From assembly GCA_023441105.1 (NCBI GenBank), contig JAEZQX010000453.1, forward strand, positions 1 through 61,516: a stretch of DNA of 61,516 bases, given 5' to 3'. The number at the start of each line of letters is the position of its first letter. The first letter of the stretch is position 1. The translations under genes were made by a program, and so were the position numbers. Shown here in pieces: positions 26,350 through 34,893 of the stretch. Source of the DNA: Pseudomonadota bacterium. GTDB taxonomy: Bacteria; Pseudomonadota; Gammaproteobacteria; Burkholderiales; Burkholderiaceae. The notes below the pieces were generated by a model. It made no database searches, was not told where the DNA came from, and worked only from the letters and a program-made list of their open reading frames with translations.

Positions 26350-27642
26350 TCAGCCACGCGAGGAAACCAGCACCGCGCCGCTGGTCCGATTGCTGGCCGG
26401 ATCGACCATGATCATCGCGCCGGCAACCGGGTTGACCGCGTACGGCTCGATGGGCAGCGGACGCTGGACCTCGACCAGCACCTGCCCGATCTCGTTGACA
26501 GCCAACCGGTCCGCGGCCGTCGTGGCGAGCGACTCGATGTCCAGGCGGCTTTCGATGCGCACGATGCGGGCCTGGACCCAGGCATGGCCATGGCGAATCC
26601 AGTACTTGCGACCGACGACAGCGGGCTCGCTATCGAGCCATGCAATCGTCGCCGACAGCCGGTGCCCGATGGCCACCGACGCGGGGGCGCAAACCCAGTC
26701 CCCCCGGGAGACGTCGAGCTGGCGATCGAGCATCAGCCCCGCGGACTCTCCTGCCTCGGCAGCGGAGACCGGCTCGCCGGCACGACGCACCTCGACCACC
26801 CGTGCCGACTCTCCGCCGGGAAGCAGCTCGACCAGGTCCCCCGCCCGGACCCGCCCGCGCGCGATCCGTCCCCACAAGGTGCGCGGCTGGTTGCCGCTGC
26901 CGCCGCCGTCCCGGGCCACATACTGCACCGGTAGCAGCAGCGGTCCCGCGACATCCCGCCGTGCGGTCGGCAGCTTCTCGAGGATCTGCAGCAGCGTCGG
27001 CCCGTCGTACCACGGCGCGTCGAGCGGCTGCGTCACGTTCAGTCCCAGGAGCGCGGAGATCGGCACGATGCCGGCCACCTCGATGCCGGCACGGCGCGCG
27101 AAATCGAGCAATGCCTCGCGGACCGCCTGGTAGTCGCCGGCCGGGTCCGCGCACGCATCCAGCTTGTTGATTGCGAACACGATGCCCGGCACCCGCAGCA
27201 GCTTCGCCAGCAAGGCATGGCGGCGGGTTTGGGGCAGCAATGCCATGGGCCTGGCGCCGGTGTCCAGCTTGGTGATGTCGACCAGGACCACCGCCGCATC
27301 GCTGCCGGCGGCAGCCGTGACCATGTTGCGGGTGTACTGCTCATGCCCCGGCGCGTCCGCGATGATGAACTTGCGGTTCGGCGTGTTGAAGTAGCGGTAG
27401 GCCACGTCGATGGTGATGCCCTGCTCCCGCTCCGCCTCGAGCCCGTCGGTAAGCAGCGAGAGATCGATCGGCGAGCCGGCGGCGCGCTTGCGCAGCGTGT
27501 CCAGCTGATCTGCCAGGACCGCCTTGCCTTCGAACAGCAGCCGGCCGATCAACGTGCTCTTGCCGTCGTCGACGCTGCCGGCGGTCAGGAACCGGAGTGT
27601 CGACCGGCCGGGCTCGATGGCCGTGGATCGCAGCATCGTCAT
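26350..27642 (-). CDS. cysN: Sulfate adenylyltransferase subunit 1 (GTPase)
   Basis: GTP-hydrolysing subunit that drives ATP sulfurylase (sulfate + ATP to adenylyl sulfate). 430 residues with an EF-Tu-like G domain: GSVDDGKSTLIGRLL (G1), switch region EREQGITIDVAYR, DAPGHEQY (G3) and NKLD (G4), then beta-barrel domains II and III. No C-terminal APS-kinase (CysC) fusion. The ATG overlaps the cysD stop (TGATG). Confidence 0.96.
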   Translation of the reverse strand: MTMLRSTAIEPGRSTLRFLTAGSVDDGKSTLIGRLLFEGKAVLADQLDTLRKRAAGSPIDLSLLTDGLEAEREQGITIDVAYRYFNTPNRKFIIADAPGHEQYTRNMVTAAAGSDAAVVLVDITKLDTGARPMALLPQTRRHALLAKLLRVPGIVFAINKLDACADPAGDYQAVREALLDFARRAGIEVAGIVPISALLGLNVTQPLDAPWYDGPTLLQILEKLPTARRDVAGPLLLPVQYVARDGGGSGNQPRTLWGRIARGRVRAGDLVELLPGGESARVVEVRRAGEPVSAAEAGESAGLMLDRQLDVSRGDWVCAPASVAIGHRLSATIAWLDSEPAVVGRKYWIRHGHAWVQARIVRIESRLDIESLATTAADRLAVNEIGQVLVEVQRPLPIEPYAVNPVAGAMIMVDPASNRTSGAVLVSSRG

Positions 27643-28652
27643 CAGAAATAGCCCTCCTTCTTGCGGCGCTCCATCGATGCCTCCGAGGTTCGGTCATCCA
27701 TGCGGGTGGCGCCGCGCTCGCTGACATCGAGCTGCAGAGTCTCGGCCACGATCTCGTCGGCAGTCGTGGCAGCACTTGGCACGGGACAGGTACAGGTCAT
27801 GTCCCCCACCGTGCGAAAGCGCACCTGCGCGACCTCCACTGTCTCGCCGGCTCCCGGTGGTGTGACGGCAGTCACCGGTACCAGCAAGCCGTTGCGGCGC
27901 ATCACCTCGCGCTCGTGGGCGTAGTAGAGGCTGGGCAGCGGGATGCGTTCGCGCGCGATGTACAGCCAGACGTCGAGCTCGGTCCAGTTGCTGATCGGGA
28001 AGGCGCGCATGTGCTCGCCCGGCCGGAGCCGCGTATTGAACAGCGTCCACAGCTCCGGTCGCTGCTCCCTTGGCTGCCATTGGCCGAAGGCATCGCGATG
28101 GCTGAAGATCCGCTCCTTGGCACGCGCCTTCTCCTCGTCGCGACGTGCTCCTCCCAGCAGCAAGTCGAAACCGTGCTGCTCGATCGCCTCCAGCAAGGTG
28201 ACCGTCTGGTGGCCATTGCGAGGTTCCAGGGGATGGGCCAGGCGGATCGTGCCGCGCCCTATCGACTCATCCAGATGGGCGACGACCAGGCGTTCGCCCA
28301 GGTTGGCTACATGCAGGTCCCGGAAGGCGAGCACCTCGTCGAAGTTGTGGCCGGTATCGACGTGCAGCAGGGGAAATGGCAGCCGCCCGGTGAATCCGCC
28401 GGCGGCGACAGCGGCGTCGCTATCGAGGGCGAAACGTTCGCCGCCGGGAGCCGCCGGTCGCCGGCACTTGAACGCCTTCTGGGCGAGATGGAGCACGACA
28501 CAGGAGTCCTTGCCGCCGGAGAACAGCAGCACCGGTCGCTCGAAGGCCGCCGCCGCCTCCCGCAGGATGAAGATCGACTCCTCTTCCAGCGCGTCGAGAT
28601 GCGCCAGGTCCAGCCGCGGCAGCAGGCGATCCCGGGTCACCGGGGCGTTCAC
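27642..28652 (-). CDS. cysD: Sulfate adenylyltransferase subunit 2
   Basis: Catalytic ATP sulfurylase subunit, 336 residues. The PP-loop LLFSGGKDSCVVLHLA binds ATP; HVDTGHNF, RRDEEKARAKER and the C-terminal MTCTCPV follow the family. The GTG at 28652 overlaps the cysH stop (GTGA), and the conserved opening LAHLDALEEESIFILRE begins soon after. It is a little longer than E. coli CysD (302). Confidence 0.96.
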   Translation of the reverse strand: MNAPVTRDRLLPRLDLAHLDALEEESIFILREAAAAFERPVLLFSGGKDSCVVLHLAQKAFKCRRPAAPGGERFALDSDAAVAAGGFTGRLPFPLLHVDTGHNFDEVLAFRDLHVANLGERLVVAHLDESIGRGTIRLAHPLEPRNGHQTVTLLEAIEQHGFDLLLGGARRDEEKARAKERIFSHRDAFGQWQPREQRPELWTLFNTRLRPGEHMRAFPISNWTELDVWLYIARERIPLPSLYYAHEREVMRRNGLLVPVTAVTPPGAGETVEVAQVRFRTVGDMTCTCPVPSAATTADEIVAETLQLDVSERGATRMDDRTSEASMERRKKEGYF

Positions 28653-29479
28653 GAGGCGACCCCTGCCGCAGCGCAGCCCGGTGCGACGTGAAGCCCGCAT
28701 TCCTTTGCCTCCTCGCCCTCCCACCACCAGCGGCCGGCGCGCAGGTCCTCGCCTGCCGCGATCGCCCGCGTGCACGGCTCGCAGCCGATGCTGGGATGGA
28801 AGCGGTCGTGCAAGGGGTTGTAGGGTACGTCGTTGTCCCCGATGTACTGCCAGACATCCGCCCACGTCCAGTCGGCCAGCGGATTGACCTTCAGGCGGCC
28901 TTGCGGGTCCTGGATCGCGAATGCGACAACCTCACGCTGGGCAGATTGTTCGCGGCGCAGTCCGGTCACCCAGGCCGTGCGACCGGCCAGCATCCGCGAC
29001 AGCGGCTCGACCTTGCGGATTTCGCAGCAGCCCTTGCGCAGCGCGATGCCGCGGTACATCGCCTCTTCGCCATGCTGGGCCACGAAGGCCGCCACTGCCG
29101 CAGCCTGCGGCCGGAAGACGTCGATCTCGATGCCATAGTGCAAGCGGATGCGGGAGAGCAACTCCAGGCTTTCCCGGTGCAGCTTGCCGGTGTCCAGGGT
29201 TGCCAGCCCGACCCCAAGGCGATTGCGCGCCACCAGATCGGTGATGACCATGTCCTCGGCACCGAGGCTGCTGGCCTGGACGATGCGGCCGGGATGCTGC
29301 GCAGCTGCCTCCTGCAGCACCCGCAGGGCATGGCCAACCCGTTCGCCATACCCGCTGGTAGGCCGCGCGTACAGTCGCACGGCGGATTGGCTCTCCCGAG
29401 CCCAAGGGATCGAAACCACGTTCAAGTGCAATTCTCCTGCCGGATGTCGAGCGCGCGGTGCCCGTTGAGCACGGGTCAT
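28649..29479 (-). CDS. cysH: Assimilatory adenylyl-sulfate (APS) reductase
   Basis: Reduces activated sulfate to sulfite. The [4Fe-4S] ligand pattern KGCCEIRKVEPL plus GCEPCTRA marks the APS-type (iron-sulfur) reductase rather than the PAPS enzyme without a cluster, and KECGLH near the end supplies the catalytic Cys. ATG at 29479 is the first start (276 residues); TTG at 29425, preceded by GGAGAA, would trim about 18 weakly conserved residues and is equally plausible. It is first of cysH-D-N. No sulfite reductase (cysI) or DUF934 gene accompanies it, unlike many Burkholderiales. Confidence 0.94.
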   Translation of the reverse strand: MTRAQRAPRARHPAGELHLNVVSIPWARESQSAVRLYARPTSGYGERVGHALRVLQEAAAQHPGRIVQASSLGAEDMVITDLVARNRLGVGLATLDTGKLHRESLELLSRIRLHYGIEIDVFRPQAAAVAAFVAQHGEEAMYRGIALRKGCCEIRKVEPLSRMLAGRTAWVTGLRREQSAQREVVAFAIQDPQGRLKVNPLADWTWADVWQYIGDNDVPYNPLHDRFHPSIGCEPCTRAIAAGEDLRAGRWWWEGEEAKECGLHVAPGCAAAGVAS

Positions 29480-29649
29480 CACTTCTCTGGCCGACTGCGC
29501 ACTCTAGCCAACCGGGCGACGAGAACGAACGACTGGTTTCAAGAATGCTTATCTGTTTTCTGTCCGCCCTCGATGCCATTCCTGATCGCCGACATCCATC
29601 CAGGGGCGGATCTGTCGATCATGCTGGCGACGAGGAGTTACGACGATGC

Positions 29650-29679
29650 TTGTCGTCTGCCCGGTATGCGTACTACTAT
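29650..29679 (+). promoter_or_regulatory. Promoter candidate for the GntR regulator gene
   Basis: TTGTCG (29650-29655) and TACTAT (29674-29679) with an 18-base spacer. The predicted start falls just before the FadR-type operator at 29691. Confidence 0.45.
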
Positions 29680-29690
29680 CAGTCCGAAGT

Positions 29691-29701
29691 TTGTCCTACA
29701 A
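29691..29701. promoter_or_regulatory. FadR-subfamily GntR operator candidate
   Basis: TTGTCCTACAA is a perfect palindrome around a 3-base centre and fits the FadR-subfamily pattern t-GT-N3-AC-a. It lies 20 bases before the start codon of the GntR-family gene, where binding would block transcription, suggesting autoregulation. A weaker GTACTAC lies just upstream. Confidence 0.6.
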
Positions 29702-29721
29702 GCAGAGGGGGCGGCCCAGCG

Positions 29722-30486
29722 ATGCAAGCGAGCCTGGCAGATCGTGTCGCAAAGATCCTCCTGGATGAGGTTACCGGTGGCGGCTACCGCGTCGGTGAGA
29801 TCCTGCCGCCCGAGCAGACCATCGCACAACGCCTTGGCGTCTCCCGAACGATTCTTCGGGAAGCCATCGCGCGCCTCAAGGTCGAAGGCATCCTCCAGAG
29901 CAGGCAGGGACGCGGCCTGGCAGTCATCGCCAACACGCGCCCGCTCGTGCTCCGCATGCAGGAGGTCGCCAACGACGATGCTGAGCGGATCCTCGCCATC
30001 GTGGAGCTGCGCCGGGGGGTGGAGATCGAGGCGGCGGCTCTGGCGGCGGAACGCCGTGGCGCCGGCGACCTGCAATCGATGCGCGAAGCGCTCGACCGCA
30101 TGGCCAGCGCAGTCCGGACTCGCGATGTCGCCGCAGGCACGTCGGCTGACCTCGAGTTCCATCGCGCGATCGCCCTCGCGACCGGCAACGAGCACTATCG
30201 GAATTTCTTCGACTTTCTCAGCCTGCTGCTGCGGCGCGGGCTGGAAGTCTCGCGCCAGCGCTCGGCCCGCGTGGATGGCCGCGAGCACCAGGCGCAGCAG
30301 GAGCACGCCGCCCTCTTCGCAGCGATCGAAATGTCGGACCCGGCAAAGGCCAGGTGCCACGCCCGGATCCATGTCGTCAACACGGAGGCCAGGCTTCGCT
30401 CGCTTTACCCACTCAAGCGCCTGTCGCGCGCGCCGGGCGGCTTGGCGCGCCGCGCGCCGACGGCCGACGGTGCTGGATGGGATTGA
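29722..30486 (+). CDS. FadR-subfamily GntR transcriptional regulator
   Basis: 254 residues. The N-terminal winged HTH reads YRVGEILPPEQTIAQRLGVSRTILREAIARLKVEGILQSRQGRG, followed by an all-helical FCD ligand-binding domain with metal-type residues in DLEFHRAIALATGN, EEHAALFAAI-like EHAALFAAI and ARIHVVN. FCD regulators usually bind carboxylic acids. It is followed 64 bases later by the Rieske genes, its probable targets. Start 29722 fits the first conserved residues; a GAGGGGGCGG lies upstream. Confidence 0.9.
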   Translation: MQASLADRVAKILLDEVTGGGYRVGEILPPEQTIAQRLGVSRTILREAIARLKVEGILQSRQGRGLAVIANTRPLVLRMQEVANDDAERILAIVELRRGVEIEAAALAAERRGAGDLQSMREALDRMASAVRTRDVAAGTSADLEFHRAIALATGNEHYRNFFDFLSLLLRRGLEVSRQRSARVDGREHQAQQEHAALFAAIEMSDPAKARCHARIHVVNTEARLRSLYPLKRLSRAPGGLARRAPTADGAGWD

Positions 30487-30550
30487 TCGGCGCGGCCGTT
30501 GCACCAGCAGCCGGCCGGAATATCTTGAGCACGCACGACCAGGAGACGCA

Positions 30551-31897
30551 ATGGCCGGCAGGTCGATAGACGAGTTGGTACTGGCAGACCAGGGCATGGT
30601 GGCCCGGGAGATCTTCGTCGACGAGGATCTGTTCCGGCAGGAACAGGCGCAGATCTTCGGGCGGGCCTGGCTCTTCGTCGGACATGAAAGCCTGATCCCG
30701 CGCCCCGATGACTACTTCGTCTCGCGGATGGGCACGGAGCAGGTGATCCTGACGCGCAACCGGCAGAACGAGATACACGTCCTGTTGAATACCTGCATGC
30801 ACCGCGGCATGAAGCTCTGTCGCTACGACCAAGGGAACAGCGCGCGCTTCACCTGCCCTTATCACGGCTGGACCTTCTCGACGGATGGCTCGCTCGTCGA
30901 GAGACCCGGCGATCTGCACGGCGTTCCCGGGCATGCCACCTACTACCGTGGCGAACTCGACAAGAAGTCCTGGGGGCTCAAGAGCGTCGCCCAGGTCTGC
31001 AACTACAAGGGGACCCTCTGGGCAACCTGGGATCCCAACGCGCCCCCGTTCCTCGACTACCTCGGCGACATGCGCCACTATCTGGATGCCGCCCTCGATC
31101 ATCGCGACGGAAGCGAAGGAGGCTCGGAGGTCCTGGGTGGCGTCCAGAAGTGGCGGGTGCGCTGCAACTGGAAATTTCCCCCTGAGAACTTCATCGGTGA
31201 CCTGTACCACGACGTCAGTCACCGCTCGGTCGACCTGGTGGGCATCGGGCCCAGCGGTGGAAAGGGTCGTCGCGACCCGATGGAGGGAAGGATCACGATC
31301 GGCTTCCCACGGCTTGGCCACGGTCTGATCGGACGACTTCCCCACCATGCCGAATATGAGTACAGGCCGCTCTATCAGCAACATGGCGAGGTGGAGCAGT
31401 ATTACCGCGCCGTGCATGAGAAGCGGGTGAAGACGCTCGGGGACAGGATGCGTGTCACCCTGAGCGTCGGCACCATCTTTCCGAACATGTCGTTCCACGG
31501 ACGTCAGCCGAGAACGCTGGCAGTGTTCCATCCGATCTCACCGACGGAGATCGAGATGTGGCGGATGTACCTGGTCGACCGGGATGCGCCGGAATCAGTC
31601 AAGGAAGCAGCGCGCCACTATTACCTCCGCTACTCGGGCCCGGCCGGCTTGACGGAATCGGACGACATGGAGAACTGGACCGGGGCGATGGAGTCCAGCA
31701 TGGGAGCGATATCGCGGACCCTCTACTTCAACTACCAGATGGGCCTGGGTCATGCACGACCGGTCGAAGGCTTGCGCGGGGCCGTCGAGAACGGCGAATA
31801 CACGGAAGAGAATGCGCGCAACTACTACCGACGCTGGGCCCAGTTCATGAACGGCAAGAGTTGGGACCAGCTGATGTCGGAGGCCTCCGATGAGTGA
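30551..31897 (+). CDS. Rieske aromatic-ring-hydroxylating dioxygenase, alpha subunit
   Basis: Large catalytic subunit of a non-heme iron oxygenase, 448 residues. The Rieske [2Fe-2S] site is CMH (Cys82, His84) and CPYH (Cys102, His105). The mononuclear iron region NFIGDLYHDVSHRS has Asp217, His220 and His224; the two His are three residues apart, where most family members have four. A DDMENW segment near 375 supplies the acidic ligand region. ATG at 30551 has AGGAGA upstream and marks the true start, although the reading frame stays open for a further 1.8 kb upstream. The beta-subunit gene overlaps its end. The substrate is unknown. Confidence 0.93.
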   Translation: MAGRSIDELVLADQGMVAREIFVDEDLFRQEQAQIFGRAWLFVGHESLIPRPDDYFVSRMGTEQVILTRNRQNEIHVLLNTCMHRGMKLCRYDQGNSARFTCPYHGWTFSTDGSLVERPGDLHGVPGHATYYRGELDKKSWGLKSVAQVCNYKGTLWATWDPNAPPFLDYLGDMRHYLDAALDHRDGSEGGSEVLGGVQKWRVRCNWKFPPENFIGDLYHDVSHRSVDLVGIGPSGGKGRRDPMEGRITIGFPRLGHGLIGRLPHHAEYEYRPLYQQHGEVEQYYRAVHEKRVKTLGDRMRVTLSVGTIFPNMSFHGRQPRTLAVFHPISPTEIEMWRMYLVDRDAPESVKEAARHYYLRYSGPAGLTESDDMENWTGAMESSMGAISRTLYFNYQMGLGHARPVEGLRGAVENGEYTEENARNYYRRWAQFMNGKSWDQLMSEASDE

Positions 31898-32459
31898 GCC
31901 GGAGGCAACGGGAGCCGGCAGGTCGGCAAGCTCCGCCAAGGCGAGCCCTGAGCTCTGGCTACAGGTCCAGGAATTCCTGCATCGCGAGGCCGACCTGCTC
32001 GACGCCCGCCAATTCGATGAATGGCTGACGCTCCTCGACGAGGACATCCACTACTGGGCGCCGCTCGCCCGCAACCTGCAGCGCAAGGACATGGCCAGCG
32101 AGTACACCAGGCCCGGCGAGACTGCCTGGTTCGACGAAGGCCTCGGGACTCTCAGGCAGCGGGTCTTGCAGCTGAACACCGGCGTCCACTGGGCCGAAGA
32201 GCCCGCTTCCCGAATCAGCCACCTGATCACGAACATCCGAATCCTGGACGCCGAGCCCGACTTCGCGCGACCGACGAGCGTCACGGTGCGATCCCGCTTC
32301 CTCGTGTACATGAACCGGCTTCAGGGCGAGGTGGCATGGCTGGTGGGCAAGAGGGTGGACACGTTGCGCCGGCACGGAGCCGACTGGAAGATCGCCCGCC
32401 GCGCGATCTACCTGGACCAGAGTGTCCTCCAGGCGAAGGCGCTGACAACGTTCCTCTAG
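31890..32459 (+). CDS. Aromatic-ring-hydroxylating dioxygenase, beta subunit
   Basis: Small structural subunit of the Rieske oxygenase, 189 residues with the NTF2-like fold pattern (VQEFLHREADLLDARQFDEW, LLDEDIHYWAP, SRISHLITNIR, RRAIYLDQ). It overlaps the alpha gene by eight bases, indicating coupled translation and an alpha/beta heterohexamer. No ferredoxin or reductase gene follows. Confidence 0.93.
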   Translation: MSEPEATGAGRSASSAKASPELWLQVQEFLHREADLLDARQFDEWLTLLDEDIHYWAPLARNLQRKDMASEYTRPGETAWFDEGLGTLRQRVLQLNTGVHWAEEPASRISHLITNIRILDAEPDFARPTSVTVRSRFLVYMNRLQGEVAWLVGKRVDTLRRHGADWKIARRAIYLDQSVLQAKALTTFL

Positions 32460-32538
32460 CACACGCACAGGTACTTCCCCCTGCCGCGCGGGACGGGCAG
32501 CCGGGGCTTCGGGTGGTCGATTACAAAGGGAGACTCAA

Positions 32539-33531
32539 GTGGATCGTCGCACATTGCTGAAGTACGCAGGAAGCTGCTTCGCCGTTACCCCGTGGAGGCA
32601 GGCGCTCGCCCAGGAAGCCTATCCATCGCGTGCCATCAGGATCGTGGTCTCGTCGGGCCACACTTCCCCCACCGACCTTGCCGGAAGAGTCGTCGCCGAC
32701 CTCCTTGCGAAGCGGTTCGGACAACCGGCTACCGTCGAGAACCGCCCCGGCGCCGGTGGCATGGTCGGATTGCAGCATGCCGCGCAATCCCGGCCCGATG
32801 GCTACACGCTCGCCACCGGCGGGCTCGGCAACCATGTCATTCCGCCGGTCGTGATCAAGAACCTGCCATTCGACGTCATTGCCTCGTTCGTACCGATCGC
32901 CCAGGTCGCGGAGTTCGTCAATGTCCTGGTCGTCTCGAAGGAATCCTCTCTCGATTCGCTGCAAGACCTCCTCCGGGAGGCCAGGAACGATCCGAACAAG
33001 CGCTTGAACTATGCCAGCGTCGGCGCCGGCACATCGTCGCACCTCACCAGCGAGCTGTTCGCCCTCCAGGCCGGCACGCAGTTCACTCATGTGCCCTATC
33101 GCAATGCGAGTGAATCGATGATCGACGTGGCAAACGGCAACGTCGCCTTCAGCTTCGCGAACCTGCCGGCGGCGATGCCGCTGCTTCGAGGCAGCAAGCT
33201 GAAAGCGCTTGGCGTATCCAGCTCGTATCGGTCGAAGCATCTGCCGGACGTACCCTCCCTCCAGGAGCAGGGAATCAAGGACTTCGACGTCTCGAGTTGG
33301 ATGGGCATCTATGGACCGGCGGGCATGCCGGAGGAAATCGTTCGCCTGCTCGGCGATACGATCAGCGAAGGCCTGAAAGCCGACGAATACCAGAAGCGGC
33401 TTTCGGAGGCAGGTTGCGAGCCCAAGACCTTGGCAGCCAAGGATTTCCTCGAGCGCAACCGCGTCGAGGTCGAGCGTTGGAGCAAGGTGGTGAAGCAGGC
33501 GGGCATCTCGGTGAACTTCGGCGGTTCGTAG
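32539..33531 (+). CDS. Bug/TctC-family receptor with Tat-like signal
   Basis: Periplasmic solute-binding protein, 330 residues. The N-terminus MDRRTLLKYAG is a twin-arginine-like signal, unlike the Sec signal on the other Bug protein of this window. Family motifs: YPSRAIRIVVSSG, ATVENRPGAGGMVG and GYTLATGG. GTG at 32539 is selected by AAAGGGAGA seven bases upstream. Placed in the Rieske operon, it probably captures the aromatic or carboxylic substrate. No TctAB genes are nearby. Confidence 0.92.
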   Translation: MDRRTLLKYAGSCFAVTPWRQALAQEAYPSRAIRIVVSSGHTSPTDLAGRVVADLLAKRFGQPATVENRPGAGGMVGLQHAAQSRPDGYTLATGGLGNHVIPPVVIKNLPFDVIASFVPIAQVAEFVNVLVVSKESSLDSLQDLLREARNDPNKRLNYASVGAGTSSHLTSELFALQAGTQFTHVPYRNASESMIDVANGNVAFSFANLPAAMPLLRGSKLKALGVSSSYRSKHLPDVPSLQEQGIKDFDVSSWMGIYGPAGMPEEIVRLLGDTISEGLKADEYQKRLSEAGCEPKTLAAKDFLERNRVEVERWSKVVKQAGISVNFGGS

Positions 33532-33681
33532 GTCGGCTGGACGGCTTGATCAAAGTTATCAGTTGTACCGCGCGGCGGACTTGTGTCGGCGCGGCAAGCG
33601 GCGCACGATGGTCGAGGCTTTTCGGGCTCGGCGGAAGAAGCCATGGGCCAGCCGCTGGGTCTGCTTCTAAGGAGAGCTGCG

Positions 33682-34011
33682 ATGCCCTTGTATCTGACCC
33701 GTTTCAGCTACACGCCCGAGACCTGGTCGCGCCTGGCCAGTAACCCGGAGAACCGCCGCGACGCCGCCAGGAGATACATCGAGTCGGTGGGCGGCAAGTT
33801 GCACGGCTTCTGGTATGCATTCGGAGCCTTTGACGGCTATAACCTGTGGGAAGCCCCCGATAACGTCTCGATGGCTGCCGTCGCGATCGCGCTCGGTGGT
33901 GGCGGGGCGCTGTCGAAATGCGAGACGACGCCGCTGATCACGGTCGAGGAGACGTTGGAGGCGCTCGGCCGGGTACGTTCAGTCGGCTACCAGAAGCCAG
34001 GCACCCAGTAG
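33682..34011 (+). CDS. GYD-domain protein
   Basis: 109 residues, a ferredoxin-like alpha/beta-barrel type small protein. The GYD motif is visible (FGAFDGYNLWEAPDN), with RYIESVGGKLHGFWYAFG before it. GYD proteins are often beside catabolic oxygenases, but no activity is established. ATG at 33682 has AAGGAGAG nine bases upstream. It probably closes the Rieske operon, 150 bases after the Bug gene. Confidence 0.88.
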   Translation: MPLYLTRFSYTPETWSRLASNPENRRDAARRYIESVGGKLHGFWYAFGAFDGYNLWEAPDNVSMAAVAIALGGGGALSKCETTPLITVEETLEALGRVRSVGYQKPGTQ

Positions 34012-34159
34012 GTCCGGTTGAACCTCGAGCGCCGGCAGTCGAGATTCCGGCGCCTGCGGCCCTAGCCGGGAGCTGGCGCGCTGCCATCCTGCCGGGCAGT
34101 CTCCGGCACCTTGCCGCCTACCTGCCTACCGCGCGCAACGCGCGTCACGGCCGATTGCC

Positions 34160-34178
34160 AATGCGAGTGATTCGCATT
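34160..34178. promoter_or_regulatory. Fur box candidate
   Basis: AATGCGAGTGATTCGCATT is a 19-base palindrome matching in 8 of 9 pairs, in the style of betaproteobacterial Fur sites (GCGAAT-n-ATTCGC). It lies about 100 bases upstream of the DUF2325 remnant. Confidence 0.65.
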
Positions 34179-34280
34179 AGCATCCTTTCCGGAGATGCCG
34201 ACTGAGGCCAGCAGCTCGCGGAGCGCCGCATGCTTCCGTCGCGCCACGGCATGGCATCGCCTTGTGCCAAGGAGGCGCCC

Positions 34281-34893
34281 ATGTGTAGTGAATCCCATGC
34301 GACCCGCGCTTTGGCGCCTGCGCAGCCTTACGCCCTGGCCGACTCGACCCCGCGTGGCGGGTCGCGCCGGCGCCGGATCTGGGAGTTGCCGGACCACGCC
34401 CACTGTCCGGTGGTCGGCGTCTGCCTGCAGGTCGCGACCCTGCGGCGGCTCGCCGCCAAGGTGCTCGGAGGCGAGCCGGTACTCGGCGATTATGATCTTC
34501 ATCGCGGCGTGATCAACGACTGTCGGCGGCGGACGACGATGGCCGAGGCGGTGCAACGGGAACTCGATCGTCGCTACGCACCTGCCGTGCGGCAGTCCGC
34601 TGCCTGCAAGCATGATGCGGAGCTGGCCTTCTGGTGGCGTGGAGCCGAAGTGCGAGGGGATGTAGATCGCCGCCGACCTGGTCATCTGCCAGACCGGCTG
34701 CCTGAGTCATGCGGCCTACCGGCGCGTCAAATCGCACTGCAAGCGCACGGGCAAACGCTGCCTGTTCGTCCAGAATCCAAGCGCCACCAGCTTGCAGCGC
34801 GTGCTCGACGCGCTGCCGTCTGCGACCGCCGCCGACGCCGAGGAAGCAACTCCGCCTCGCTCACCGGTATCACCCGATCCGGATCAGGACTGA
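34281..34893 (+). pseudogene. DUF2325 gene remnant (internal deletion and frame change)
   Basis: The 5' part, from ATG 34281 (GGAGG upstream), encodes a recognisable DUF2325-family N-terminus: RRRRIWELPDHAHCPVVGVCL, LRRLAAKVLGG, AVQRELDRRYAPAV. From 34666 a different frame encodes the family C-terminus: AADLVICQTGCLSHAAYRRV, KRTGKRCLFVQNPSATSL. The middle of the protein is missing and a TAG sits directly before the C-terminal part (34663-34665). The gene is therefore broken by deletion. It lies at the edge of an iron-uptake operon under a Fur-type site. Its last ten bases overlap the convergent DUF3325 gene. Confidence 0.78.

Noticed and set aside
25090..26934. 614-codon open frame on + across sbp and cysN
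   Set aside because: Antisense to two clearly real genes; no domain or ribosome site.
28688..30550. 1.8-kb open extension upstream of the Rieske alpha gene
   Set aside because: Runs antisense to cysH and through the GntR gene in another frame; the Rieske protein starts at 30551 with its own ribosome site.
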